From Azophilus sp965221465 (GTDB taxonomy: Bacteria; Pseudomonadota; Gammaproteobacteria; Pseudomonadales; Azotimanducaceae): a stretch of 64,000 bases of DNA. Positions 16,261 through 25,802 of the stretch are shown here, one piece after another; the stretch's first letter is position 1, and the number at the start of each line of letters is the position of its first letter. Position numbers and translations under genes: made by a program. The notes under the pieces are model-generated. The model saw only the letters and a program-made list of their open reading frames with translations, was not told the origin of the DNA and ran no database searches. The DNA is taken from the NCBI GenBank assembly GCA_965221465.1, contig OZ244892.1:806001-870000 (forward strand), read 5' to 3'.

Positions 16261-18369
16261 TCAGAGTTCCAGTTCCTGCAGCAGGTAGACCGCCTGCAAG
16301 GCCTGCAGCCTGGCCTGCTGGATGGGGTCTGCCGCGGCGCCGTGGCCGCCTTCGGTGTTCTCGAAGAACAGGAACGGGTGCTCCATGGCCTCCATCTTCG
16401 CACCCATCTTGCGCGCATGGCCGGGATGCACCCGGTCGTCCCCGGTGGAACCGAAAAAGAAGACTTCGGGATAGTGCCCCTCGGCGCTCAGGTTGTGATA
16501 CGGCGAATAGGCTTTCATCACCTCCCACATGGCGGCATCGTCCGGGTCGCCGTACTCGCCCATCCAGGAGGCGCCGGCGAGCATGCGGTGGTAGCGGCGC
16601 ATGTCGAGGATCGGCACCCCACAGAGCACCGCCCGGTAGCGTTGCGGTTGCTGGGTCATGGCGACGCCCATCAACAGGCCGCTGTTCGAGGCGCCAACGA
16701 TGGCGAGCTTGTCCGCAGACGTGAACTTGCGGTCGACGAGGTCCTGGGCCACGGCGTGAAAGTCGTCGTAGACCCGCTGGCGGTTCTCCAGTACGCCGGC
16801 GAGATGCCAGCCGGGCCCGTATTCGCCGCCGCCGCGCAGGTTGGCCAGCACGTAGCTGCCGCCGGCCTCGAGAATCGTCTTGAACGGTGCGCCAGCGCCG
16901 AAAATGGTACCCATGTAGCCCGGCGTTATCGCCAGGTTGAACCCGCCATAGGCGCCGAGCAGGAGAGGCGCCTTGCCGTCGGCGACCAGGGTTTTCGGCC
17001 GGACGATGAAATAGGGTACCCGGGTGCCGTCGTTGCTGGTGGCGAAGTGCTGCTCGGTGACCAGCCCGTCCGCGTCGAATTTCGCCTCGAGGCTGTCGAC
17101 GACCCACGCCGGTCCACCCGCAACGCTGGCATAGAGCGACGGGGGTTGGGTGAAACTCTCGAACCTGACGATTACCGCATCGCTTGCGGCCGCTGCCGCT
17201 ACCGGGGAGGTGCTGCCGTTGTCGGGCAGCGGGATGGGCCGTTCCTGCCATTTCCCGTCGTTGTACGACAGGCGCACCATCCTGCCGGCCACATCGTCGA
17301 GAATGCTGAAATAGACCGCTTCGTCCGTAGCGATGACCCCGGTGCCCAACATCGATTGCACGGCTTGCGAGCTTTCCGGCGCGAACAACACGGCCGCCTC
17401 TTTCGGGTTTTGCGCGAGGTCTTCCATGCGGAAGCCCACCAGGGCGCCCTGGGGATAGGTGGCCTCGGCGCCCTGCCAGTCCTGCTGCAAGAGGCCGATG
17501 ACCCAGCCCTTGTGCACGGTGCTCAACTGGAACCCGGCAGGCAGGTGCAGCCGCGTGGGTCGGCCGTTGTCGCCGAGGCGGTAGTAATCCGGCTGGAAGA
17601 TGGTCACCGCGTCCACCAGCAGGGTGAAATGGGATCCGGCATCGTTGACGAGCCGGGGCTGGGCCCACACATGGCCGGCATCGACCTCGAAGATCACTTG
17701 CGCGTCGGCGTAAGCGTCCCCGCGCCGCCAGGCGCGCACCTGGCGTCCGTAACCGGCCAGGGTCTCGGAATCGCCACCGGAAGCCATGGACACCAGCAGC
17801 GTGTCTGCATCCGACCAGCTCAACGATGTCTTGGCCTCGGGCAACGCGAACCCGTCCGGCACGAAGGCCTTCTTCATCAGGTCGAACTCGCGCCATTCGG
17901 CGGCATCGGAGCCGCCGGGCGACAGCTGCAGCATGCAGCGCCGGTTCTCCGGCGGGTAGCAGACGGCATCGTGGAAGACCCAACTGCGTTTCTCCGCTGC
18001 ATCGAGGGCATCGACATCGAGGACGGTTTCCCAATTGGCCTTGCCGGCGATGAAATCCTGAAAAACCATGCGCCGCCAGAGCCCACGGGGGTGTTCCGCA
18101 TCCTGGAACAGGTCGTAAACGTCGTCGCCGATCACGCGGATGGCGGGCAGCCGGTCGGAGCGCGCCAGGTCGTCGAGGGTATCCTCGTAGATCGCCTCGT
18201 AGCGTTTGTCGCCCGTGAGCCGCTCGAGGGTTCGGGCGTTGTGCCGCTCCACCCAGGCCAGCGACCGCTTCGAGTCGATCTCCTCGAGCCACAGATAGGG
18301 GTCGTCTTCAGCCGCCATCGCCAGCCCTCCAAAAAGCATCAGTCCGATCAACACACAGCCTGTCCTCAT
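16261..18369 (-). CDS. Prolyl oligopeptidase family serine peptidase (S9A), exported
   Basis: A 702-residue protein: signal peptide (LIGLMLFGGLAMAA), then EDDPYLWLEEIDSKRSLAWV, the classical prolyl-oligopeptidase entry, a seven-bladed propeller to about residue 400 and a C-terminal alpha/beta-hydrolase. The nucleophile serine is in VGASNSGLLMG, the aspartate in FGSTGDDRVHPGHA and the histidine in NTEGGHGAA. Such enzymes cut short peptides after proline; the signal peptide places it in the periplasm. I chose ATG 18369 because upstream in-frame starts lie before the signal peptide. It is followed by a dispersed repeat and a TonB receptor on the same strand, which fits a peptide-uptake role. Confidence 0.9.
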   Translation of the reverse strand: MRTGCVLIGLMLFGGLAMAAEDDPYLWLEEIDSKRSLAWVERHNARTLERLTGDKRYEAIYEDTLDDLARSDRLPAIRVIGDDVYDLFQDAEHPRGLWRRMVFQDFIAGKANWETVLDVDALDAAEKRSWVFHDAVCYPPENRRCMLQLSPGGSDAAEWREFDLMKKAFVPDGFALPEAKTSLSWSDADTLLVSMASGGDSETLAGYGRQVRAWRRGDAYADAQVIFEVDAGHVWAQPRLVNDAGSHFTLLVDAVTIFQPDYYRLGDNGRPTRLHLPAGFQLSTVHKGWVIGLLQQDWQGAEATYPQGALVGFRMEDLAQNPKEAAVLFAPESSQAVQSMLGTGVIATDEAVYFSILDDVAGRMVRLSYNDGKWQERPIPLPDNGSTSPVAAAAASDAVIVRFESFTQPPSLYASVAGGPAWVVDSLEAKFDADGLVTEQHFATSNDGTRVPYFIVRPKTLVADGKAPLLLGAYGGFNLAITPGYMGTIFGAGAPFKTILEAGGSYVLANLRGGGEYGPGWHLAGVLENRQRVYDDFHAVAQDLVDRKFTSADKLAIVGASNSGLLMGVAMTQQPQRYRAVLCGVPILDMRRYHRMLAGASWMGEYGDPDDAAMWEVMKAYSPYHNLSAEGHYPEVFFFGSTGDDRVHPGHARKMGAKMEAMEHPFLFFENTEGGHGAAADPIQQARLQALQAVYLLQELEL

Positions 18370-18559
18370 TGCATCGGTCTTCCGAATTGCCTGGGGCGGG
18401 TTATACGCACAAGTCGCCCGGCGCGCCAGTCCGAGGCGGCGCTGCGCCAAGCGCGAAGACGCATACGATGCGATCGTGTAAATTGGCAAGCAGCTATCGC
18501 ACGGGGTCGGCAGGTGACCGGCACGCCGAATGCGCAAGAACAGGGAGGCAAGTGAAAGC

Positions 18560-19126
18560 ATGGAAGCGAACAGAAGCATGACCGCCGAGGAGATTCAGAG
18601 CCGGGTCGCGCGGTTCGGAGACTTGAAGCCGATGTCCACGGCAAAGGAACTCGACTGGGTGCCGCAGGACGCCATGGATGTCATCTTCGCCCGGGACCTG
18701 CGGCCGATCATCATCGAGCAGACGAAAAACCCCTTCGGTAAGACGGCAGCGATTTACGGTGCGGCCGGCACCACCATGAACGTCTCGATCATGCCGCCGG
18801 GGCAGGGGCCCTGTCTGCACGCCCACGACAACACCTTCGAGACCTTTGTCGTGCTCGACGGCACGATCGAGTTCCGTGTCGGCCCGGAGGGGGAGGAAAA
18901 GGTGACGCTCGGCAAGTGGGATACGTTTTCCTGCCCGCCCGGTGCCTACCGCGGTTTCAGCAATGCCGGCGAGGAAGAAGCCGTGTTGCTGACCGTGATC
19001 ACCGGCGCCGTGGATGCGCGCGACGATGTCTGCGTGCCGCCCAGCGTCGGTCGCGAAATCGACGAGCGCTTCGGCGGCAAGGTGCTCGACGCGTTCAAGA
19101 AACTCGCGAAGTTCAACGAGGATTAG
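18560..19126 (+). CDS. Cupin-domain protein
   Basis: A 188-residue single-cupin protein. Motif 1 is seen as GPCLHAHDNTFETFVVLDG (two histidines and a glutamate for metal) and motif 2 around DTFSCPPGAYRGFSNAG, where the usual histidine is replaced by tyrosine/arginine. This leaves an incomplete metal site, so it may be a sensor or a non-canonical enzyme. Start at ATG 18560 with GGGAGG 11 bases upstream; an ATG at 18530 would add ten residues. It is divergent from the prolyl oligopeptidase gene, and the 190-bp gap between them could hold both promoters. Function not assignable. Confidence 0.8.
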   Translation: MEANRSMTAEEIQSRVARFGDLKPMSTAKELDWVPQDAMDVIFARDLRPIIIEQTKNPFGKTAAIYGAAGTTMNVSIMPPGQGPCLHAHDNTFETFVVLDGTIEFRVGPEGEEKVTLGKWDTFSCPPGAYRGFSNAGEEEAVLLTVITGAVDARDDVCVPPSVGREIDERFGGKVLDAFKKLAKFNED

Positions 19127-19378
19127 CACGCATTCGTCACCAACTTCCGGCTGCGGGCTGCCGTGAAGCTGCGCGACGAGTGCTCTACCGGGCTCGGAGA
19201 CGGCGACTGGCCTCCTCGAGCGGTTCAAACCTTCACAGTTGAACGACGTTTTTCAAGCGGCTGATTTGCTGCCGAGTCACAAACGATCATTGTGTTGGTC
19301 AAAATGCCGGGCGCGGCGGGGAAAGCGGCAGCAGGGCATGGATGAGCAGATCCTGCGGCTTACTGCGCGCCGGCCCGG

Positions 19379-22300
19379 TCATTCCGCTGCGGGCGATGTC
19401 CCTGCGCGTTCCGTTTCGCGCCCCCAGAGCCGCCGCGCGAGCCCGGCCAGGTCGTTGCCGATGAGGATGTTCACCGGCACCAGCACCAGGGTGATGGCGG
19501 TGGCGAAGAGAATGCCGAATCCCAGTGAGATCGCCATGGGGATCAGGAACTGGGCCGTGGTGGATTTCTCCAGGAGCAGGGGCGAAAGACCGAAGAACGT
19601 GGTCAGCGAGGTCAGGATGATCGGGCGGAAGCGGATGACGCCGGCATTGAGCACGGCCTCTTTCAGGCTGTTGCCCAGCTGCCGCTGCCGACTCACGGCA
19701 TGCACCAGCACCAGGCTGTCGTTGACCACCACGCCGGTCAATGCCAAAAGCCCCATGATGCTCACCATGGCGAGGTTGTAACCCATCAGCCAGTGCCCGG
19801 CGACGGCGCCGATCAGCCCGAACGGGATGACGGACATGACCACCAGCGGTTTCGTGTACGACTTCAGCGGCAGCGCCAGCATGCAGTAGATGGCGAACAG
19901 CACGATCAGCACCCCGGTCTGCAGGCTGCCGAACGACCGGCGCTGTTCCCGGGCTTCCCCCTCCAGGACGTAACTCAGACCCGGCCAGGTCGGCAGCAAC
20001 TGGTCGAGGTGGTTGCGCAACCCGTCGTTCAGCACCGTCATGTTGGTCGTCGACTTCTCGACTTCGGCAGTGACGTTGACGGTGCGGTAGCCGTCGATGC
20101 GCTTGATCTGCAACGGCGAGCGTCCCGGGCTCAGGGAAGCCACGTGGGAAAGCGGGACCTGGCGTCCGGCCGGGGTGCGGATCAGCATCTCGTCCAGGGT
20201 GGCCACGTCCGCTCTTTCGGAAGGAGGCAGGCGCACCAGTACCTCCACCTCGTCCCGGCCGCGCTGCACGCGCTGCACGAGAAACCCCTTGAACGCCTGG
20301 CCGACCTGACCGGCCACGTCGTTGCGGGTCAGACCGAGCACGTGCCCCTGGGGTTTCAGTTCGATGCGCAACTCCTCCTTGCCGTCCGACAGGGTGTCGG
20401 CAATTTCGTAGACCGTGGGGTAGGTCGCGAGGTGTGCCTTGATGGCGTCTGCCGCCGCGCCCAGATCGTCGAGGGATCGGCCGCTCAACTGGATGTCGAT
20501 GGGGTCGCCGGTACGAAAGAAGTCGGTTCGGAAGGTGAGCGACTCGGCCCCCGGTACCGGCCCGATCAGGCGTCGCCACTCGGCAGCGATCTCGCCGGTG
20601 CTGATCTCGATGGATCGCTGTTCCGGCGGAACCAGTTCGATCTGCACGCGACCGTAGTGGGACCCCAGGGAAAAGCGCTGGGAGCCGCTGCTGGCGAGCA
20701 CATGGCGCACGATGCTCTCGCCGGTGGACGCGTCCGTGTACCGCGTCTGCACGTCCATGGCGGCATCGAGCATGCGGGTCACGTAGCGGTCGGTGACGGC
20801 GAACTGAGTGCCCGTAGGCATGGTCAGGCTGGCCGAGATGGTCTCGCCCTCGATGCGCGGCATGAAGGTGAAGCGCGTCCAGCCGCTGGCGATGAGCGCG
20901 ATCATGAGGAACAGCACACCGAGGAACGCCGCCAGGGTGGCGTAGCGATGACGGGTGAGGAAGGCCAGTGCCGGACGGTAGTGGAGCAGGATGCGTCGCT
21001 CGAAGCCGTCGGCGAAGTTGCGCTGCCAGGTGCTGAACCGGTTGGTTCGCGGTTTCTCGAAGCTGCCGCCCATGGTCTTGAGGTGAGCGGGCAGCACCAG
21101 TTTCGACTCCACCAGCGAGAACAGCAGCACGCTCACCACCACCGCGGCAATGGGCGCGGCGATGTTGCCGAAGCGGCCCTCGATGAAGGCGAGCGGCAGA
21201 AAGGCCACCATGGTGGTCAGCACGCCGAAGGTGACCGGTACGGCAACGTCCAGGGTGCCCTTGACCGAGGCATCCAGCCCGGAATCCCCCGATTTCAGCC
21301 GCTGGTAGACACTCTCCCCGGTGACGATGGCGTCGTCGACCACGATGCCGAGCACGACGATGAACCCGAAGGCGCTCATCAGGTTCAGGCTGACGCCCAT
21401 GGCCGCCATGGCGGTGAATGCGCCGAGGAAACTGATGGGGATGCCGATGAACACCCAGAAGGCGATCTTGGGGCGCAGGAACAGGGTCAACAGGGCGATC
21501 ACCAGAATTGCGCCCTGCAAGCCGCTGGCGCCGAGCACCCCCAGTCGGTTCTCGAGTTGCTGGGCGTCGTCGTCCCAGTACGTCAGCCGCATGCCGGAGG
21601 GCAGCGACTCCTGCTGCTCTGCGATGTAGCCCCGCACCTTCTCGGAGATCTCGAGGGCGCTCTCGTCGCCCACCCGCTGCACGTCGATCAGGGCCGCCGC
21701 GTTGCCGTCGAACAGGGTCGTGACCGTGTCTTCCTGGAACCCGTCGCGCACCCTGGCCACGTCCGACACCCGCACGATGGAGCCGTCCGCATTGGTCTTG
21801 ACGACGATGGACTCGAATTCGGAACGCCGGTACGCCTGCCCCTTGGAGCGAATCAGCACATCGCCGCCCTGAGTGCGCAGGTTGCCGGCGGAAAGGTCGA
21901 CGGAACTGGCGCGAATGGCACCCGCAATCTGAGCCAGCGTCAGGTCGAATCGGCGCAACCGGTCCTGGGAGGCCTCGATGGCGATCTCGTAGCGCCGCAC
22001 CGCATCGAGGGATACTTGGGAGATCCCGTCGGTGCGCAGCAGATCGTCGCGTACGCGTTCGGCGTAGAGGCGAATTTCCTCTTCGGAGAACGGGCCGGAG
22101 ACGACGACGGTGATGACGCCCCAGGTTCGCTGGGCAAGGCGGATCACGGGCTTGCGGGCGTTCTCCGGAAAGGTGTCGATGGCATCCACGCGGGACTTGA
22201 CCTCGTCCAGCAGCACCCGCGGGTCATGATCGTCATCCACTTCGACGTTGACCGAGGCCATGCCCTCCCGGGAGACGCTGGTGACCCGTTCGATGCCGTC

Positions 22301-22519
22301 GAGGCCTTCCAGGGCCTGCTCGACGCGAATCGCGACGCCCAGTTCCGCATCCTCCGGGGTCGCGCCGCGCAGCGGCACACTCACCTGGATGCTGTCCGGT
22401 TCGAATGCCGGGAAGACCTCGATCGCGGTCTCGTAGAACAACGAATAGGCGCCGAGCAGCAGCACGGTCGCCATCAGCAGGTTGGCGGCGACGTCGTTGC
22501 GCGCGAACCAGGGGATCAT
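19379..22519 (-). CDS. RND efflux transporter permease (HAE1/AcrB type)
   Basis: A 1046-residue inner-membrane pump. The N terminus MIPWFARNDVAANLLMATV, the two large periplasmic loops and twelve predicted helices match the RND family; signature stretches include VVVLGIVVDDAIVTGESVY (TM4 region with the proton-relay aspartates) and LTGVVVNDSLVLVHA in the second half. It uses the proton gradient to expel drugs, metals or lipophiles through a tripartite channel. The ATG overlaps the adaptor stop by 4 bp. The divalent-metal and drug subclasses cannot be separated here, although the sequence is nearer to the drug/lipid type than to CusA. Confidence 0.93.
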   Translation of the reverse strand: MIPWFARNDVAANLLMATVLLLGAYSLFYETAIEVFPAFEPDSIQVSVPLRGATPEDAELGVAIRVEQALEGLDGIERVTSVSREGMASVNVEVDDDHDPRVLLDEVKSRVDAIDTFPENARKPVIRLAQRTWGVITVVVSGPFSEEEIRLYAERVRDDLLRTDGISQVSLDAVRRYEIAIEASQDRLRRFDLTLAQIAGAIRASSVDLSAGNLRTQGGDVLIRSKGQAYRRSEFESIVVKTNADGSIVRVSDVARVRDGFQEDTVTTLFDGNAAALIDVQRVGDESALEISEKVRGYIAEQQESLPSGMRLTYWDDDAQQLENRLGVLGASGLQGAILVIALLTLFLRPKIAFWVFIGIPISFLGAFTAMAAMGVSLNLMSAFGFIVVLGIVVDDAIVTGESVYQRLKSGDSGLDASVKGTLDVAVPVTFGVLTTMVAFLPLAFIEGRFGNIAAPIAAVVVSVLLFSLVESKLVLPAHLKTMGGSFEKPRTNRFSTWQRNFADGFERRILLHYRPALAFLTRHRYATLAAFLGVLFLMIALIASGWTRFTFMPRIEGETISASLTMPTGTQFAVTDRYVTRMLDAAMDVQTRYTDASTGESIVRHVLASSGSQRFSLGSHYGRVQIELVPPEQRSIEISTGEIAAEWRRLIGPVPGAESLTFRTDFFRTGDPIDIQLSGRSLDDLGAAADAIKAHLATYPTVYEIADTLSDGKEELRIELKPQGHVLGLTRNDVAGQVGQAFKGFLVQRVQRGRDEVEVLVRLPPSERADVATLDEMLIRTPAGRQVPLSHVASLSPGRSPLQIKRIDGYRTVNVTAEVEKSTTNMTVLNDGLRNHLDQLLPTWPGLSYVLEGEAREQRRSFGSLQTGVLIVLFAIYCMLALPLKSYTKPLVVMSVIPFGLIGAVAGHWLMGYNLAMVSIMGLLALTGVVVNDSLVLVHAVSRQRQLGNSLKEAVLNAGVIRFRPIILTSLTTFFGLSPLLLEKSTTAQFLIPMAISLGFGILFATAITLVLVPVNILIGNDLAGLARRLWGRETERAGTSPAAE

Positions 22520-23736
22520 CCGCCTGCCCCCGTTTCGGCATTGGAGCGCTTGCGGCCCCGTTCGCCTCTGCCGGCGACGAGCACCCGCGTGCCGGAAGTG
22601 ACCTGCCCGAGGGGTGTGGTGACCAGCGCATCCCCCGGGGCGAGGCCGGCGGTCACCAGCGCGTCCACACCGTTCTGCCAGGCGATTTCGATGGGCCGCC
22701 GCTCGAGTTCGCCGTCTACCACGGTATAGACGTACGAGTTCTGGTAGATCGTCTCCCCGGGAACCACCAGCACCCTCGACAAGCGCCTGCCGGTGATCTC
22801 GGCGGTGACGTATTCGCCGATCTTCAGCGGCCGGCGGGCATCTCCTTCCTGAGGAGTGTCCGTACCGGTGGAATCTGCGGCGCCGAACGGGTCGGAAATC
22901 TGGGCAACGACATGCAGTTGCCGCGCCGTCTCGTCGATTGCGCCTTCGGTGCGCACGATGCGTCCCTCCCAGACGTTGGTCTCGCCGAGTTCCGAGCGTA
23001 TCTTCACCGGGAGCAATTGTGCAGCGCCCGACTCGGGAAGGTCCACGAAGGGCAGGTCGGCGTTGCGCAGCGGCAAGCGCACCTCAACGTAGTCGGTGGC
23101 ATACACCTCGGCAAGCGCCGTGCCCATGCCCACCACCTGGCCGCGGTCGGCAAGCTGGCTGAGCACCCGGCCGTCGAACGGCGCCCGCACCCGAGTTCTT
23201 TCCAGTGCGAGTTCCGCCTTGGCCAGCGCGGAGCGGGCAGAGATGACGCGCGCCTGTGCGGCCTGCAGTTGCGGTTTGCGCAGCACCAGGTCCGAGGGCG
23301 GCTCGCCGGGGTTGCCGATCCGACGCCAGTCGATCAGTGCCTGCTCGGAGCGGGCGGATTCCTGGGCTTCCGCCTGCAGGGCATCCATGAGCGCCGCTTC
23401 GGCGATCTTGACGTCCGCCTCGTAGTCCCGCGGGTCGATGGTGACCAGCACGTCGCCCTCGGCAAAGAAGCCGCCCGGCCGAAATGTGGTCGCTATGGTC
23501 ACGATCTGTCCGCTGACCTGGGCAACCAGCGCGCTGCGCGTACGTGGCTGGATGGTGCCGTAGCTGTCGATGCGAACGCGGTAGTCGCGTGGCGTGACAG
23601 TAAGGGTTTCCACCACCGTTTGCGGCCCGCCCGGTGGTCCGCGGCGTTCCAGCTCGGGTGGGTTCCACAGCACGAGAAAGCCCGCGCCGAGCAGCGCACC
23701 CAGTATGATCGGTGGCATGACGAAGCGCAGCAGCAT
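22516..23736 (-). CDS. RND efflux periplasmic adaptor (HlyD/MFP family)
   Basis: A 406-residue membrane-fusion protein. One N-terminal transmembrane anchor (MPPIILGALLGAGFLVLW), a lipoyl half-motif (GTIQPRTRSALVAQVSGQI), an alpha-hairpin (DVKIAEAALMDALQAEAQES to ALAKAELALERTRVRAPFDG) and beta-barrel follow in the usual order. It joins the inner-membrane pump to the outer-membrane factor. The gene begins 3 bp after the OMF stop and overlaps the pump gene by 4 bp, so the three form one tightly coupled operon in the order OMF, adaptor, pump. Confidence 0.93.
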   Translation of the reverse strand: MLLRFVMPPIILGALLGAGFLVLWNPPELERRGPPGGPQTVVETLTVTPRDYRVRIDSYGTIQPRTRSALVAQVSGQIVTIATTFRPGGFFAEGDVLVTIDPRDYEADVKIAEAALMDALQAEAQESARSEQALIDWRRIGNPGEPPSDLVLRKPQLQAAQARVISARSALAKAELALERTRVRAPFDGRVLSQLADRGQVVGMGTALAEVYATDYVEVRLPLRNADLPFVDLPESGAAQLLPVKIRSELGETNVWEGRIVRTEGAIDETARQLHVVAQISDPFGAADSTGTDTPQEGDARRPLKIGEYVTAEITGRRLSRVLVVPGETIYQNSYVYTVVDGELERRPIEIAWQNGVDALVTAGLAPGDALVTTPLGQVTSGTRVLVAGRGERGRKRSNAETGAGG

Positions 23737-23739
23737 CGC

Positions 23740-25092
23740 TCAGAAGTCTCCGCCCAGGGCCAGCAGCAGGGCCACCCGGTTCTGCAGAAGCTGGTTGTGC
23801 AGCCGAATCAGCGACGACTGCGCATCGAAGGCCCGCCGCTGCGATTCGAGAACGGTGATGTAGCCGACCAACCCGCGCTGATACAGGTCGAACGCCAGGT
23901 CCGTGGCGGCCTCGGCGCTGGCCTGGGCTTCGAGCACCGCCTCGCGCCGGGCAGCGAGATTCTGCATGCGGCTGAGTTCCGTTTCGACTTCTGCAAGCGC
24001 CCGGTAGACGGTGTCGAGATAGCGCCGTTCCAGTTGGACGATGCGCAGCTTGGCCTGTTCGTGCAGCGCATCGAGGCGCCCGCCCCGGAAGAGGGGTTGA
24101 GTGAGGCTCGCGGCGACCGACCAGGCCAGGGCGCCACCGTTCAGCGCCTCCCCGAGGTCGGTCGCGCTGTCCCGTGCGTTGGCGGTGAGGCTCATTGCCG
24201 GAAAGCGATTCTTGTGCGCCACGGCCAGACCCGCATCCGCCGCCAGCAGATCGAGCCAGGCCTGCCGAATGTCCGGCCGCCTGGCAAGCAGGCCGGCGGG
24301 GGCGCCTGCGCCCACCGATGCCTCCATGTGCGGCAGGCGCTTGCCGGCGGCAAAACGGCCAGCGGGATAGTCCGCCAGCAACAGTTCCAGGTTGGCGACT
24401 GCCTGCATCCGTTCCTGGCGCTGGCCGGCCACGTTGGCTTTTTCCTGTTCCAGGGTGTTGCGCGCCAGGTAAACGTCCAGGGCATCGTTCAACCCGCTGC
24501 GGTAGCCGCTCTCGACGACATCGAGCGACTGTGCGAGGTTGGCAAGGCGCTGATCGAGCAATTCCTGGAGTTGCAGTGCGGCGGCGGCGTCGTAGTGGGC
24601 GCTGACGACGGCGGCCGCCAGGTTCTGTTCTGCGGCGTGGTAGCGGGCCTCTTCCGCCGCCAATTGGAGAAGCGCTTCCCGCTCCCCGTCCCCGAGCGTG
24701 CCCCAAAGGTCGAGGGGCGCGTTCAGCACGGCGGTCAGGTCGAACTGGCCGCCGACCTCGGCGGTCGCGAACGCCCGCTGGCGCTGGCCGCCGAGGCCGA
24801 GGTTCAGGTTCGGCAGACGAGCCGCGCGCGCCAGCCGCACCTGCTGCCGGGCGCTTTCCAGCAACGCACGCTGCCGACCCAGGCCGTGGTTTTCGGCGAT
24901 GGCGCGGTTGACCAGTTCGGCCAGGTGCGGATCGTGAAAGGAAGGCAACCAGGCCTCCAGCACATCGCCTGCGGCCGGTTGCTGCCAGGAATCGGGCAAT
25001 TCGACGTCGGCGAGGGGCGCACGGGGCGCATTGGCGCAACCGGCAATCAAGAGCGCCGAGCCAAGGGCAATACACTGTTTGAGCAAGCTCAC
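23740..25092 (-). CDS. Outer-membrane efflux lipoprotein (NodT/OMF family)
   Basis: A 450-residue TolC-like channel protein. The lipobox LIAGC near residue 19 marks it as a lipoprotein, as in OprM/NodT. Two long helical repeats are visible (FHDPHLAELVNRAIAENHGL and RRPDIRQAWLDLLAADAGL), each starting one half of the tunnel. First gene of the efflux operon. No TetR or two-component regulator is adjacent; the region upstream (25093-25325) shows no gene. Confidence 0.92.
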   Translation of the reverse strand: MSLLKQCIALGSALLIAGCANAPRAPLADVELPDSWQQPAAGDVLEAWLPSFHDPHLAELVNRAIAENHGLGRQRALLESARQQVRLARAARLPNLNLGLGGQRQRAFATAEVGGQFDLTAVLNAPLDLWGTLGDGEREALLQLAAEEARYHAAEQNLAAAVVSAHYDAAAALQLQELLDQRLANLAQSLDVVESGYRSGLNDALDVYLARNTLEQEKANVAGQRQERMQAVANLELLLADYPAGRFAAGKRLPHMEASVGAGAPAGLLARRPDIRQAWLDLLAADAGLAVAHKNRFPAMSLTANARDSATDLGEALNGGALAWSVAASLTQPLFRGGRLDALHEQAKLRIVQLERRYLDTVYRALAEVETELSRMQNLAARREAVLEAQASAEAATDLAFDLYQRGLVGYITVLESQRRAFDAQSSLIRLHNQLLQNRVALLLALGGDF

Positions 25093-25325
25093 GCTACCGT
25101 TTTACGACTGTCCCGGCAGCATCCGTCGCGGGCCACCGGCGGCTCGTTGACCGAGATTGTGCCTCATTCGTCGGCCAATAGGGTGCATCTTATCGCGTAG
25201 CGGCGACACGGATGGCAACGTAATGGCGTCACTCGACTGCTGCGTTTCCGTCCGGCGGCACCGGACCGCAGGCAGGTGCTGCGACGGGCTGAGGTTGTTG
25301 CGGGTGCTGCACGTCCATTGGTGAA

Positions 25326-25604
25326 GTGGTGGCGCGCATTGCCCCTCGAATAACGGAAGTTGTAACGCAGCCGGTGCGCCAGCTTGTCGGCGGCGAGGGG
25401 AATTTCACTCGGGTGTTGCTTGCCAAAGTGCGGGCTCGGGGAATCGACATCGAAGCGACGAGCGACCCGGGGCGGGCGACTGTGGGCGGCTTCTGGGTGG
25501 TGGGTGCGCGAGACCCGGAAACAGGATTGCTGAGCGGAACTGTCACCGCCGGCATGCGCACTGCGGGCACCGGCGGATTTGGGGGACTGGTGGAAGCCTA
25601 CTGA
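25326..25604 (+). pseudogene. Short frame resembling a gamma-glutamyltransferase C terminus
   Basis: A 92-codon open frame preceded by an in-frame stop 39 bp upstream of its GTG. Its last half, with a LLAKVRARG helix, a GGFWVVGARDPETGLLSG segment and a short glycine-rich tail, resembles the end of the gamma-glutamyltransferase small subunit (a DPETG turn followed by a G-rich terminus), but the DPRRDG loop is not kept. It lacks any catalytic threonine region. I read it as a degraded fragment or a chance frame; it lies in a 710-bp gene-poor gap. Confidence 0.3.
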
Positions 25605-25621
25605 CCGATGCACTTACCGCA

Positions 25622-25707
25622 TACTGGTTTTCGGCGTTGGATCGAAGGAATGGTTCCCCACGTTAACGAATTCATTAAAATCAATAACTTGAAAGATCCG
25701 TTACATG
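25622..25707 (+). repeat. Dispersed intergenic repeat, copy 2
   Basis: Contains the hairpin-like TTTTCGGCGTTGGATCGAAG and the core TTCATTAAAATCAATAACTT. On the reverse strand it reads RIFQVIDFNEFVNV then FDPTPKTS, but with a stop codon immediately after the equivalent of the ATG. About 20 bp further on (25716-25760) is a piece of the MITE-like hairpin (CAGTTGGTGAG), just upstream of the S9 peptidase gene. Confidence 0.75.
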
Positions 25708-25802
25708 CAAGCGGTACGTCTCGCGAAGACAGTTGGTGAGCCATGCGCGCGAGCGACAAATGGAGGGTAACAGATAAGGGCTGACGCCCTGGAGTTGAGA
25801 CC

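Noticed and set aside
16342..18555. 737-codon plus-strand frame opposite the prolyl oligopeptidase
   Set aside because: Shadow of a GC-rich gene; the minus strand has a full catalytic triad.
19700..25200. Two frames of more than 900 codons on the plus strand opposite the efflux operon
   Set aside because: They mirror the pump, adaptor and OMF genes, which overlap each other correctly and carry family motifs.
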